From an uncultured Faecalibacterium sp. (GTDB taxonomy: Bacteria; Bacillota; Clostridia; Oscillospirales; Ruminococcaceae): a DNA stretch of 64,000 bases. Below the pieces are notes generated by a model that was not told the origin of the DNA, made no database searches, and saw only the letters and a list, made by a program, of their open reading frames with translations. Shown in pieces: positions 44,116 to 53,307 of this stretch. How positions within the stretch are numbered: the stretch's first letter is position 1; every line of letters starts with the position of its first letter. A program made the position numbers and the translations under genes. The stretch is from assembly GCA_934547065.1 (NCBI GenBank), contig CAKTEF010000003.1, forward strand, positions 1-64,000, in the 5' to 3' direction.

Positions 44116-45660
44116 TCAGAACGTCAGCTCCGGTTTTTCCTGGGCGCGGTATTGCAAGGCTTCCAGCAGAGAATCTTCGTCCAGAAGCTGCTTTCCGGCC
44201 AGGTCGGCCACGGTGCGGGCCACCCGCAGGATGCGGTCATGGGCGCGGGCCGAAAGGCCCAGCGTATCGTAAGAAGCGCGGAGCAGCTGCTCGGCGGCAG
44301 GGGTCATCCGGCAGACCCGGCGCACCTGCCCGGCGGTGAGCTGGGCGTTGCAGCGCACCCCCTCAAAGCCGGGGGCGGCGTAGCGCTTTTCCTGGATGGC
44401 CCGTGCGGCCAGTACCTGGGTGCGCAGTTCGGCGCTGCTTTCCGCCGGGGCGGCGGCGTGCAGTTCCTCAAAGGCAACGGGGTCCATCTCCACGCAGAGG
44501 TCGATGCGGTCCAGCAGCGGGCCGGACACCCGGCTGCGGTACTGCCGCACCGCGCTGGGCGAGCAGGTACAGGGCCGGGTGGGGTGGCCGAAATAGCCGC
44601 ACTTGCAGGGGTTCATGGCCGCCACCAGCTGGAAATGGCTGGGATAGGTGGCGCTGCCTGCCGCACGGCTGACCGTGATCTTGCCATCTTCCAGCGGCTG
44701 GCGCAGCACTTCCAGGCTCTCGCGCGAGAACTCCGGCAGCTCGTCCAGGAACAGCACCCCGCAGTTGGCCAGGCTGCACTCGCCGGGGCGGAACGTAGCC
44801 CCGCCGCCTGCCAGCGCCGCGGCACTGGCCGAGTGGTGCGGGCTGCGGAATGGCCGCGCCGCGATCAGGCCCCGCCCTTTGGGCAGCTGCCCGGCAATGG
44901 AGTAGATCTTGGTCGTCTCCACGGCTTCCTCGCGGGTCAGGGGCGGCAGGATGCCGGGCAGGCGCTTGGCCAGCATGGATTTTCCGGTGCCGGGCGCACC
45001 CGTCAGCAGCACGTTGTGCCCTCCGGCGGCAGCGATGACCATGGCGCGGCGGGCCAGCGGCTGGCCCATCACGTCGGCAAAATCGGGTGCAGCGTTCCAG
45101 CCTGCGGCCGGGTCGAACGGGATGGCAGCGGCAGGGGAGAGCGGGGCGGTACCCTGCAAAGCCTCCACCACTTCCCGCGCGGTGCGGGCCGGGAACACCT
45201 GCATGGCATCGCCGCCTGCCTCGGCCGCTTCGGCGGCGTTTTCCACGGGGACATACAGGCTGTGGATGCCATCGGCAGCTGCGGCCAGTGCCATAGGAAG
45301 CACGCCGGAGACCGGGCGCAGGCTGCCGTCCAGGGCCAGTTCGCCCAAAAAGGCGGCATCGGCGGGCGGCTCCTCCATCTGCCCGGAGGAGGCCAGCACC
45401 GCCAGCAGCAGGGGCAGGTCGTAGACCGGGCCGCTTTTCCGGATATCGGCCGGGGCCAGATTGACCGTGATGTGGCGGTCGGGCCACTTGAAGCCCAGGT
45501 TCTTGACTGCCGCGCGGACCCGGTCGCCGCTTTCGCGCACGGCGGAGTCGGGCAGACCCACCAGCGAAAAGGCAGGCAGGCCGCCGGAAACATCGGCCTC
45601 CACCGCCACGGCAAAGCCGTTCAGGCCGTTCAGGCCATAGCTTTTCAAAACGGAATACAT
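44116..45660 (-). CDS. comM: ComM/YifB-like Mg-chelatase-family ATPase
   Basis: ComM is an AAA+ helicase that helps branch migration in natural transformation; similar proteins occur widely in non-transformable bacteria. The N-terminal Lon-like domain (FSLVGLPDSAVRESGDRVRAA) is followed by Walker A TGAPGTGKS, Walker B LFLDELPEF, and a zinc-type CKCGYFGHPTRPCTC segment. The start is ATG 45660, giving 514 residues, with GAGAGGTG upstream; a longer in-frame start at 45705 lacks a site. Its promoter is a perfect sigma-A consensus. The 529-residue alternative only adds a low-quality extension. Confidence 0.93.
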   Translation of the reverse strand: MYSVLKSYGLNGLNGFAVAVEADVSGGLPAFSLVGLPDSAVRESGDRVRAAVKNLGFKWPDRHITVNLAPADIRKSGPVYDLPLLLAVLASSGQMEEPPADAAFLGELALDGSLRPVSGVLPMALAAAADGIHSLYVPVENAAEAAEAGGDAMQVFPARTAREVVEALQGTAPLSPAAAIPFDPAAGWNAAPDFADVMGQPLARRAMVIAAAGGHNVLLTGAPGTGKSMLAKRLPGILPPLTREEAVETTKIYSIAGQLPKGRGLIAARPFRSPHHSASAAALAGGGATFRPGECSLANCGVLFLDELPEFSRESLEVLRQPLEDGKITVSRAAGSATYPSHFQLVAAMNPCKCGYFGHPTRPCTCSPSAVRQYRSRVSGPLLDRIDLCVEMDPVAFEELHAAAPAESSAELRTQVLAARAIQEKRYAAPGFEGVRCNAQLTAGQVRRVCRMTPAAEQLLRASYDTLGLSARAHDRILRVARTVADLAGKQLLDEDSLLEALQYRAQEKPELTF

Positions 45661-45768
45661 GGGGGCACCTCTCGGATCTCCCGCACAGCGGGCCGGGTCT
45701 TGCATGGCTAAGATTTGGTAAAAAATGAAATAGATGCCACGCTTCGACGGAAAATTATTCTGAAATTT

Positions 45769-45797
45769 ATTATAGTTTGGATCGTGATTCTTGTCAA
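45769..45797 (-). promoter_or_regulatory. Perfect-consensus promoter of comM
   Basis: On the minus strand TTGACA (45797-45792), a 17-base spacer and TATAAT (45774-45769). It is the only promoter in the window that matches both hexamers exactly. Confidence 0.88.
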
Positions 45798-45823
45798 TCG
45801 GTCAAGAAAGTGGGGAGAGTGTC

Positions 45824-46174
45824 ATGATCATGAAAGAATATTGCCGTTATGTCCGTTCGTACTCGGAGCTGGAAGGGCTGCAGAGCGCCCGCACCGTGTA
45901 CTATTCTGCCAGCAGGACCCCGGAGGGCATCCTGATGGAGCTGGAACAGCTGGACGCGGGCCGCCATACCCGCAGCCGGATCCTGTGTCCCGGCGGGGAG
46001 TTTGCCCGCGCCATGCGCCTGACGCGCTATCTGTGCGAAAACGGAGTGGAGCCGGGCCAATGGCTGGAGGTGCTGCAGGATCTGGGGCAGCCGTTCCGCC
46101 TCATTCCGGAGCCAAACGCGCCCCAAACGGCGGAAAATGCGGGAACCAATGGCGAATTTGTGGCATTTGTATGA
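45824..46174 (+). CDS. Small protein of unknown function, possibly DUF6514
   Basis: The 116-residue soluble protein starts at ATG 45824 (GGGGAGAG upstream; ATG 45830 is also possible). The order YYSASRTPEGILMELEQLD, a short strand and FARAMRLTRYLCENGVEPGQWLEVLQDLG recalls DUF6514, a small Clostridial family, but this is from memory. It is divergent from comM and stands alone upstream of the pgm promoter. No function is assigned. Confidence 0.6.
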   Translation: MIMKEYCRYVRSYSELEGLQSARTVYYSASRTPEGILMELEQLDAGRHTRSRILCPGGEFARAMRLTRYLCENGVEPGQWLEVLQDLGQPFRLIPEPNAPQTAENAGTNGEFVAFV

Positions 46175-46207
46175 TTTCTGCCGGAAAACTTCTTACATAA
46201 TATGGAA

Positions 46208-46236
46208 TTGACACAGATATGACAAGGGTTTATAGT
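46208..46236 (+). promoter_or_regulatory. Promoter of pgm
   Basis: TTGACA (46208-46213), a 17-base spacer and TATAGT (46231-46236). Confidence 0.85.
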
Positions 46237-46295
46237 ATAAGTAGGTTTGAAAAAACGATCCTTTTGGCAAAAACAATAAAGGTAAGGTGTGCAAT

Positions 46296-47978
46296 ATGTA
46301 TCTGGATGAGTATAAGCGTTGGCTGGCTGCGGACCTGGAGGACGCAGACCTGAAACCGGAGCTGAGCCGGATTGACGGAAATGACGAGGAGATCAAGGAC
46401 CGCTTTGCTGTGGCACTGAAATTTGGCACAGCCGGTCTGCGTGGTGTTCTGGGCGCAGGCACCAACCGCATGAACATCTATGTGGTGCGGCAGGCTACCC
46501 AGGGCCTGGCAAACTGGGTCAAGACCCAGGGCGGCACCCAGACGGTGGCCATCAGCTACGACAGCCGCCTGAAAAGCGATGTGTTTGCCAAGACCGCTGC
46601 CGGGGTCCTGGCGGCCAACGGGATCCAGGTGCGGATCTATGATGCCCTGATGCCGGTCCCGGCCCTGAGCTTTGCCACCCGGTACTATCAGTGCAACGCG
46701 GGCATCATGGTCACGGCTTCGCACAACCCGGCCAAGTACAACGGCTACAAGGCCTACGGCCCGGACGGCTGCCAGATGACCGATGATGCCGCCGCCATTG
46801 TTTACGATGAGATCCAAAAGACCGATGTGCTGACCGGTGCCAAGTACATGTCGTTTGCTGCCGGTGTGGAACAGGGCCTGATCCGCTTTGTGGGCGATGA
46901 CTGCAAGGATGCCCTGTACGCTGCCATTGAGGCACGCCAGGTGCGCCCCGGCCTGTGCAAGACCGCCGGCCTGAAGCTGGTGTACAGCCCGCTGAACGGT
47001 TCCGGCCTGGTGCCCGTGACCCATGTGCTGAACGACATGGGCATCACCGATATCACCATCGTGCCGGAGCAGGAGTATCCCAACGGCTACTTCACCACCT
47101 GCTCTTACCCGAACCCGGAAATTTTCGAGGCCCTGAAGCTGGGCCTGGAGCTGGCCACCAAGACCGGTGCCGACCTGATGCTGGCCACCGACCCCGATGC
47201 CGACCGCGTGGGCATTGCCATGAAGTGCCCGGACGGAAGCTATGAGCTGGTCTCCGGCAACGAGATGGGCGTGCTGCTGCTGGATTACATCTGCGCGGGC
47301 CGCATCGAAAAGGGCACCATGCCCGCAAACCCGGTGGCGGTCAAGTCCATCGTTTCCACCCCGCTGGCCGATGCCGTGGCCAAGCACTACGGCGTGGAGA
47401 TGCGCAATGTCCTGACCGGCTTCAAGTGGATCGGCGACCAGATCGCCAACCTGGAAGCTGCCGGGGAAGTGGACCGCTTTATCTTTGGCTTTGAGGAAAG
47501 CTACGGCTATCTGGCCGGCCCGTATGTCCGCGATAAGGACGCGGTGATCGGCTCCATGCTGATCTGCGAGATGGCTGCTTATTACCGCAGCATCGGCTCC
47601 TCCATCAAGCAGCGCCTGGAAGAAATCTATGCCCAGTATGGCCGTTACCTGAACAAGGTGGACAGCTTTGAGTTCCCCGGCCTGACCGGCATGGAGAAGA
47701 TGGCCTCCATCATGCAGAAGCTGCGTGACGAGCCGCTGACCGAGATCGGCGGCCACAAGGTGGTCAAGGTCACCGACTACAAGAAGCCGGAGGAGACCGG
47801 CCTGCCCGCCGCCAATGTCCTGATCTACACGCTGGAAAACGGTGCTACCGTGGTGGTGCGCCCCTCCGGCACGGAGCCCAAGATCAAGACCTACTTCACC
47901 ACCCTGGGCAAGGACCTGGAAGAAGCCCAGGCCCAGAAAGACGCTTTGGCCGCTGCCATTGAACCGATCCTGAAGTAA
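46296..47978 (+). CDS. pgm: Phosphoglucomutase/phosphomannomutase
   Basis: The alpha-D-phosphohexomutase interconverts hexose 1- and 6-phosphates for glycogen, UDP-glucose and surface sugars. The phosphoserine Ser142 lies in TASHNPAKYNGYK, the Mg site in DPDADRVG near residue 300, the sugar loop in EESYGYL and the phosphate loop in RPSGTEPKIK. It has 560 residues, the PgcA size rather than GlmM (about 450). ATG 46296 with AAGGTG at 46284-46289 is preferred over GTG 46287, which lies within the ribosome binding site. Confidence 0.94.
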   Translation: MYLDEYKRWLAADLEDADLKPELSRIDGNDEEIKDRFAVALKFGTAGLRGVLGAGTNRMNIYVVRQATQGLANWVKTQGGTQTVAISYDSRLKSDVFAKTAAGVLAANGIQVRIYDALMPVPALSFATRYYQCNAGIMVTASHNPAKYNGYKAYGPDGCQMTDDAAAIVYDEIQKTDVLTGAKYMSFAAGVEQGLIRFVGDDCKDALYAAIEARQVRPGLCKTAGLKLVYSPLNGSGLVPVTHVLNDMGITDITIVPEQEYPNGYFTTCSYPNPEIFEALKLGLELATKTGADLMLATDPDADRVGIAMKCPDGSYELVSGNEMGVLLLDYICAGRIEKGTMPANPVAVKSIVSTPLADAVAKHYGVEMRNVLTGFKWIGDQIANLEAAGEVDRFIFGFEESYGYLAGPYVRDKDAVIGSMLICEMAAYYRSIGSSIKQRLEEIYAQYGRYLNKVDSFEFPGLTGMEKMASIMQKLRDEPLTEIGGHKVVKVTDYKKPEETGLPAANVLIYTLENGATVVVRPSGTEPKIKTYFTTLGKDLEEAQAQKDALAAAIEPILK

Positions 47979-47999
47979 CGAAACTCCAAATCCTGTTTT

Positions 48000-48033
48000 T
48001 GCCCCTCTGCCGCCCCGGCAGGGGGGCATTTTT
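48000..48033 (+). terminator. Terminator after pgm
   Basis: TGCCCCTCTGCC (from 48000) pairs with GGCAGGGGGGCA (to 48028), with one G-T pair, then a T run. Confidence 0.88.
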
Positions 48034-48046
48034 GTTGCCCGGCGTG

Positions 48047-48075
48047 TTGCAGTTTGCCGGGCAATACGCTATAAT
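48047..48075 (+). promoter_or_regulatory. Promoter of the ispDF-cdaA-cdaR unit
   Basis: TTGCAG (48047-48052), a 17-base spacer and TATAAT (48070-48075), about 60 bases ahead of the start codon. Confidence 0.85.
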
Positions 48076-48140
48076 ATTCAATGTATTGTTCTATGTTTTG
48101 CTTCAGACACGGAAAAATGGGAAACAGGCAGGTGTCAGAG

Positions 48141-49307
48141 ATGGAAAAACGCGTCACGGCGGTTCTGGTGGCCGCAGGCTCCTCCACACGGATGGGCTTT
48201 GACAAGCTCAGTTTTGATCTGGGCGGAGAAACGGTGGTCGGGCGGAGCATCCGCGCCTTTGCACAATGTCCGCTGGTCAGCGAGATCGTTCTGGTAGCGG
48301 GCAGGAACCGCGCCTTTTTGGAACAGCAGGCCGCCGGGTGTGCAAAGCCCGTGCGGATCGTAGACGGCGGCGCGACCCGTGCCGAGAGTGCCCGCAACGG
48401 CGTACTGGCCGCACAGGGCGAGCTGGTGGCGGTCCACGATGCTGCCCGCCCCTTTGTGAGCGCAGCAGTGATCACCGCCGCGCTGGAAGCGGCGGCCCGG
48501 TGCGGCGCTGCGGCCCCGGCGGTACCGGTCAAGGACACCGTCAAGCGGGCAGAGCGGGGCGACGGCAAGACCGTCCCGGCCGGGTGCATGGTCCGTGATA
48601 CACCGGACCGCAGCACCCTGTATGCGGTGCAGACCCCCCAGTGCTTTGACCGCACGGCCTACCTGGCCGCGCTGGACGAGCTGGATGCGGACAAGGCCCG
48701 CCTGGTCACCGACGACTGCAGCCTGTTTGAACTGACCGGCCGCCCGGTGCAGCTGACCCAGGGCGATTACGCCAATCTGAAGATCACCACGCGGGAGGAT
48801 CTGCCCCGCCCGGAACAGAAAGAGGAGACGAAAATGCGCATTGGTCATGGTTATGATGTTCACCGCCTGGTAGAGGGCCGCAAGCTGATCCTGGGCGGTG
48901 TGGAAGTTCCTTACGAGAAGGGCCTGCTGGGCCATTCGGATGCCGATGTTCTGGCCCATGCCATCATGGATGCCGTGCTGGGCGCAGCAGCGCTGGGCGA
49001 TATCGGCAAGCATTTCCCGGATACCGCACCGGAATACGCCGGGGCCGACAGCCTGGAGCTGGCCCGGCATGTGGCCCGCATCCTGCACGAAAACGGCTGG
49101 AAGCTGGTGAACATTGATTCCACCCTGCTGTGCCAGCGCCCCAAGCTGGCCTCGTACATCCCCGCCATGCGCCGGAACCTGGCCGATGCCTTTGGGCTGG
49201 CGGTGGAAGATGTCAGCGTCAAGGCCACCACAGAGGAGCATTTGGGCTTTACCGGCGAGGGTCTGGGCATTGCCGCCCATGCCGTTGCCCTGATCGAGAA
49301 GCTGTAA
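48141..49307 (+). CDS. ispDF: Bifunctional IspD-IspF enzyme of the MEP isoprenoid pathway
   Basis: One 388-residue frame carries two consecutive enzymes. Residues 1-230 are IspD, MEP cytidylyltransferase, with AAGSSTRMG near the start, HDAARPFV and the TPQ/D motifs. Residues 232-388 are IspF, which makes the cyclodiphosphate, with [28 protein letters not shown] and the [11 protein letters not shown] end. A strong ribosome site AGGAG (48822-48826) sits 7 bases ahead of the internal ATG 48834, so free IspF could also be made. The start ATG 48141 follows AGGTG. Both active sites look intact. Confidence 0.94.
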   Translation: MEKRVTAVLVAAGSSTRMGFDKLSFDLGGETVVGRSIRAFAQCPLVSEIVLVAGRNRAFLEQQAAGCAKPVRIVDGGATRAESARNGVLAAQGELVAVHDAARPFVSAAVITAALEAAARCGAAAPAVPVKDTVKRAERGDGKTVPAGCMVRDTPDRSTLYAVQTPQCFDRTAYLAALDELDADKARLVTDDCSLFELTGRPVQLTQGDYANLKITTREDLPRPEQKEETKMRIGHGYDVHRLVEGRKLILGGVEVPYEKGLLGHSDADVLAHAIMDAVLGAAALGDIGKHFPDTAPEYAGADSLELARHVARILHENGWKLVNIDSTLLCQRPKLASYIPAMRRNLADAFGLAVEDVSVKATTEEHLGFTGEGLGIAAHAVALIEKL

Positions 49308-49323
49308 TGGGAGAGAGATACGG

Positions 49324-50226
49324 ATGACTCTGAATTCGATCATAGCCAATTTCCAGACCTTCAAGCTGGCTGATCTGCTGGATATCGTCATCATTGCGTT
49401 CCTGATCTACCAGCTGCTGGGCATCATCAACCGCACCCGCGCGGGCCAGCTGGCCAAGGGTGCGCTGCTGGTCCTGGCGGTGTATCTGGTTGCCAATGTG
49501 CTGAATATGCGCACCGTCACCTGGCTGCTCAACTCATTGCTGCAAGTCGGCCTGCTGACGCTGGTGGTGCTGTTTCAGCCGGAGATCCGGCGTGCATTGG
49601 AACGGATGGGCCAGACCGACCAGTGGGCCTCCAAGCTGTTCAACGTCAAAGGCCGCTACAACGATCCCAGCTTCAAGGGAGCCTGGCGGAGCGCCATCAT
49701 TGCGATCTGTGACGCGGCAGAGCGCTTTTCGGAGACCAAGACCGGTGCTCTGATCGTGCTGGAACGCGGCACCAACCTTTCGGAGATCGTCCGCACCGGC
49801 ACCCCGGTGAACAGCGCTGTGAACCTGGAAGTGCTGGGCACGATCTTCTATGAGGGTACCCCCCTGCACGATGGCGCGGCCATCATTGAAAACGGCCGCA
49901 TCAAGGCGGCTGGCTGCGTGCTGCCCCTTTCCAACAACCTGGATCTGGGCAAGGATATGGGCACCCGCCACCGCGCCTGTCTGGGCATCGCCGAAAACTC
50001 CGATGCCATTGCCATTGTGGTCAGCGAGGAAACGGGCATCATCTCTATGGCGAAAAATGGCGTGCTGATCCGGCACTTTGACCGCCAGACCCTGTACACC
50101 CGGCTGGTGGATGAAATGATCCCCAAGGAGACGGCCAGCGAAAAGGCCGCCTCGGAAAGCTGGCGCGGCAAGGCCAAGCGCCTGCTGAACTGGATGAACC
50201 AGAAAGAGGAGGATGAGCAGTCATGA
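49324..50226 (+). CDS. cdaA: Diadenylate cyclase CdaA
   Basis: CdaA makes c-di-AMP from two ATP. The 300-residue protein has three N-terminal membrane helices (about 15-35, 38-57, 62-80) and the DAC domain with the catalytic DGA in LHDGAAII (near 181) and RHR in GTRHRACLG (near 214). Its stop overlaps the cdaR start (ATGA). In most Firmicutes glmM follows cdaA-cdaR; here it does not. Confidence 0.96.
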   Translation: MTLNSIIANFQTFKLADLLDIVIIAFLIYQLLGIINRTRAGQLAKGALLVLAVYLVANVLNMRTVTWLLNSLLQVGLLTLVVLFQPEIRRALERMGQTDQWASKLFNVKGRYNDPSFKGAWRSAIIAICDAAERFSETKTGALIVLERGTNLSEIVRTGTPVNSAVNLEVLGTIFYEGTPLHDGAAIIENGRIKAAGCVLPLSNNLDLGKDMGTRHRACLGIAENSDAIAIVVSEETGIISMAKNGVLIRHFDRQTLYTRLVDEMIPKETASEKAASESWRGKAKRLLNWMNQKEEDEQS

Positions 50227-51524
50227 GCACCGAACCCAAAAGCAGCGGCACCAAGCCTGCCATCCAGCCCGGTAAAAACCTGCTGAATGACCGGCGTGTC
50301 CGGCTGCTGCTGGCCATTGTGGGAGCCGTGGTGGCCTGGATGGTGGTGACCATCGTGGTCCAGCCCGGCACCACCCGCACCATTGCCAATGTTCCGGTGG
50401 ATTTTACCTACGATTCCGCCGCTTATACCTCCCGCGGGCTGAGCATCGTCAGCGCCCCGGAAAAATTTGTGAACCTGAAGCTTTCGGGCGACGGCTACAC
50501 CATCGGCAGCCTGACTTCCTCGGATTTTGTGGTCTACCCGGATTGGTCCAGTGTCCGTGACAGCGGCGAAAAGACCCTGCACCTGCAGGTGCGCGGGGTG
50601 AACACCCTGCTCAACGGGGTCACGGTCTCCATCGACGGCGGCGACAATACGGTGGACGTGGTGTTTGACGTGGTGGAGGAAAAGACCCTGCCCATCACCG
50701 TGACCACGAACTACCTCTCCATTGCGGATGGCTACATCCTGTATGGGACGGAGCTTTCCAAGGAGACGATCACCCTGTCCGGCCCCAGCACCGAGATCGA
50801 CAAGGTGGAGACCTGCACGGCTGAGGTGACGCACAATGGGGATCTGACGGAATCGGTCACCCTGAACACGGGTCTGCGCTTTTACACCAAGGGCGGCAGC
50901 GAGGTCAGGTTTGAGTATACGACGCTGGAAGAATCCAGCGTGGAAGTCACGCTGCAGGTCTACAAAATGGCCACCCTGCCCATTGAAGTGAGCTTTATCA
51001 ATGCCCCGCGGGACTTTGATTCCTCGGTGCTGGTCTACTCGCTGAGCAAAAAGGCCCTGAATGTGGCCGGGCCGGCTGCGCAGATCAACAAGCTTTCCAG
51101 CCTGTCGGTGGGCACCATCGACCTGTCCACGTTCTCGCTGGACAAGGTGTACGAGCTGCCCATTGAGCTGCCCAGCGAGATCCGCCTGCTGGATAACATT
51201 TCCACCATCACGGTCAGCTTTGACAGCTCGAAGCTGGAGACCAAAACGCTGAACCTGCCTGCAAGCTGCGTGCAGGTGGTCAACCTGCCCTCCACCTATA
51301 CCCTGACCGTGGAGACCGAGCGGCTGATGAACGTGACCCTGTGCGGCCCGGTCGGTTCGCTGGAAACGCTGATCCCGGAACAGGTGGTCATTGAGATCGA
51401 CGCAGACGATTTCTATGTGGCAGCGGGCCGGCAGAACATCGCCTGCCGCCTGTATGTGCCCTCCAATGGTAAAATTTTTGCACTGGGCAGCTATGTCATT
51501 CAGTGCAAAATTGAAAGCAATTAA
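50223..51524 (+). CDS. cdaR: CdaA regulator CdaR (YbbR-domain protein)
   Basis: CdaR binds CdaA at the outer face of the membrane and controls it. The 433-residue protein has one N-terminal membrane helix (about 28-48) and about four YbbR beta-repeats, recognisable by repeated V(x)V(x)G-type strands with TLSGPSTEIDKVE, LNVAGPAAQINKLS and TLCGPVGSLETL. It overlaps cdaA by four bases. A dispersed repeat directly follows its stop codon. Confidence 0.92.
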   Translation: MSTEPKSSGTKPAIQPGKNLLNDRRVRLLLAIVGAVVAWMVVTIVVQPGTTRTIANVPVDFTYDSAAYTSRGLSIVSAPEKFVNLKLSGDGYTIGSLTSSDFVVYPDWSSVRDSGEKTLHLQVRGVNTLLNGVTVSIDGGDNTVDVVFDVVEEKTLPITVTTNYLSIADGYILYGTELSKETITLSGPSTEIDKVETCTAEVTHNGDLTESVTLNTGLRFYTKGGSEVRFEYTTLEESSVEVTLQVYKMATLPIEVSFINAPRDFDSSVLVYSLSKKALNVAGPAAQINKLSSLSVGTIDLSTFSLDKVYELPIELPSEIRLLDNISTITVSFDSSKLETKTLNLPASCVQVVNLPSTYTLTVETERLMNVTLCGPVGSLETLIPEQVVIEIDADDFYVAAGRQNIACRLYVPSNGKIFALGSYVIQCKIESN

Positions 51525-51538
51525 CAGAAACGTGCTCA

Positions 51539-51667
51539 CCCTCTCAGGCCGCTTCGCGTCCAGCTCTCCCAAAGGGAGAGCTCTTGACAAAACCGGAAAC
51601 TTTGCAAGGACTGCCAAGGCCTCCCACTTTGGGGGAGGTGGCATCGCGTGAGCGATGACGGAGAGGG
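51539..51667. repeat. Dispersed palindromic (MITE-like) repeat, copy 2
   Basis: The 129-base segment begins CCCTCTCAG and ends GATGACGGAGAGGG. Its reverse complement follows the same block order as the copy at 18346-18450, including CCCTCTCCGTCATCGCT, GCGATGCC and the GAGAGCT... palindrome. It lies in the 178-base gap between cdaR and the flavoprotein gene, in the opposite orientation to copy 1. AAAGGGAGAGCT and CAGCTCTCCCTTT-type palindromes could form hairpins in RNA. Confidence 0.75.
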
Positions 51668-51702
51668 TGAGGCCGCTGAAGATAGAAAGCGAAACCTGAT
51701 CC

Positions 51703-53298
51703 ATGATACTTGTTCGAGATATCCGCCTGCCCCTCTCCGCCGGGGAGCCGCAGGCCTTTGAAAAAGCACTGCACCTTGCGCACATTCCCCGCAGCAAGGC
51801 CGCCCATCTGGGGGTGGCAAGGCTCTCGGTGGATGCGCGCCATGGGCAGCCAAAACTGGTGTATACCGTAGCGGTCACGCTCAAAGACGAGGGTGAGGAA
51901 TCTGCTTATGCAGGGGCCTCGCCCTGCGTTGCAATACGCGGCAAAACCGATTTTACGGTGCAGAACGGCACCCTGCCGCTGGCGCACCGCCCGGTGGTGT
52001 GCGGGCTGGGGCCTGCGGGCCTGTTTGCGGCGCTGCTGCTGGCCCGGCAGGGCTACCGGCCCATTGTGCTGGAACGCGGCCCGGCGCTGGACGAGCGTGT
52101 GCGGGCGGTAGAGCATTTTTCCGCCACGGGTCAGCTGAACGAAAACGCCAACATCCAGTTTGGCGAGGGCGGTGCCGGAACCTTTTCCGACGGCAAGCTG
52201 ACCACCCGCATCGGCGATGAATTGTGCGGCTTTGTGACCCAGGTGTTCCTGGAGCACGGTGCCCCGGCCGAGATCGCCTGGAAACAGAAGCCCCATGTGG
52301 GAACCGACCTGCTGCGCGGGGTCATCACCTCCATCCGGAAAGAGATCGAATCTTTGGGCGGTGTGGTACACTTCAACACGGCCCTGACCGGTTTTGTGCA
52401 GCAGAACGGCCATCTGGCCGGGGTGCAGACCACAAATGGAACCTTTGCGTGCGAAGCGCTGGTGTTTGCGGTGGGCCACTCGGCACGGGATACGTTCGGG
52501 ATGCTGATGGACAGCGGCCTTGTGCTGGAATGCAAGCCGTTCAGCGTGGGCTTCCGGGCCGAGCACCTGCAAAGCGAGATCGAAAAGAGCCTGTACCATG
52601 AGGCGGCGGGCCACCCGGCCCTGCCGCGCGGCGAATACCAGCTTTCCCAGCATGTGGGCAGCCGGTGCGTGTACACGTTCTGCATGTGCCCCGGCGGCCA
52701 GGTGGTGGCTTCGGCCAGCGAGGCCGGGGGTGTGGTGACCAACGGCATGAGCTACCATGCCCGTGCGGGCAAAAATGCCAATGCGGCCGTGGTGGTCAGT
52801 GTGGGAGCAGAGGATTTTGCAAACGATCCCCGCCGCGCCATTGCATTCCAGCGGGAGCTGGAAGCCGGGGCTTATGCGGCGGGCCGTGCAGGCGGAGCCT
52901 ATGCTGCCCCGGCGGAAAACGTGCAGAGCTTTCTGGCCGGGCGCGGCGAGCTGAAGATCGGCCGTGTGGAGCCTACCTATGACCGGGGCGTGATCCCGGC
53001 TGACCTGGGAGGCTTGCTGCCGGAGGAACTGGCCGAAACGCTGCGGGCCGGGCTGCGTGCTTATGAGCGGAAGATCGCGGGCTACACGGCCCCGGAAGCC
53101 GTCCTCACCGGGTTGGAGACCCGCACCAGCAGCCCGGTACGGCTCAAGCGGGAAGAAAATCTGGAATCGGCGCAGCTGGCGGGGCTGTATCCCTGCGGCG
53201 AGGGAGCCGGATATGCGGGCGGCATCATGAGCGCCGCCGTGGATGGCCTGCGGGTGGCCCGCGCCATCATCAGCCGGTATGCACCGGCAGAGGGGTGA
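51703..53298 (+). CDS. FAD-dependent oxidoreductase (COG2509-like)
   Basis: The 531-residue protein has an N-terminal domain of about 95 residues and then a Rossmann FAD-binding domain with CGLGPAGLFAALLLA near residue 100 and ERG at the end of the second strand. NENANIQFGEGGAGTFSDGKL and CGEGAGYAGGIMSAAVDGL are blocks I associate with a conserved group of putative flavoprotein dehydrogenases of unknown substrate. The start ATG 51703 has no strong site. It leads a long close-packed run that continues to 62602. Confidence 0.85.
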   Translation: MILVRDIRLPLSAGEPQAFEKALHLAHIPRSKAAHLGVARLSVDARHGQPKLVYTVAVTLKDEGEESAYAGASPCVAIRGKTDFTVQNGTLPLAHRPVVCGLGPAGLFAALLLARQGYRPIVLERGPALDERVRAVEHFSATGQLNENANIQFGEGGAGTFSDGKLTTRIGDELCGFVTQVFLEHGAPAEIAWKQKPHVGTDLLRGVITSIRKEIESLGGVVHFNTALTGFVQQNGHLAGVQTTNGTFACEALVFAVGHSARDTFGMLMDSGLVLECKPFSVGFRAEHLQSEIEKSLYHEAAGHPALPRGEYQLSQHVGSRCVYTFCMCPGGQVVASASEAGGVVTNGMSYHARAGKNANAAVVVSVGAEDFANDPRRAIAFQRELEAGAYAAGRAGGAYAAPAENVQSFLAGRGELKIGRVEPTYDRGVIPADLGGLLPEELAETLRAGLRAYERKIAGYTAPEAVLTGLETRTSSPVRLKREENLESAQLAGLYPCGEGAGYAGGIMSAAVDGLRVARAIISRYAPAEG

Positions 53299-53307
53299 AG
53301 AATTTTG

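Noticed and set aside
51584-51612. TTGACA inside the second repeat as a promoter for the flavoprotein gene
   Set aside because: No acceptable -10 lies 16-18 bases downstream.
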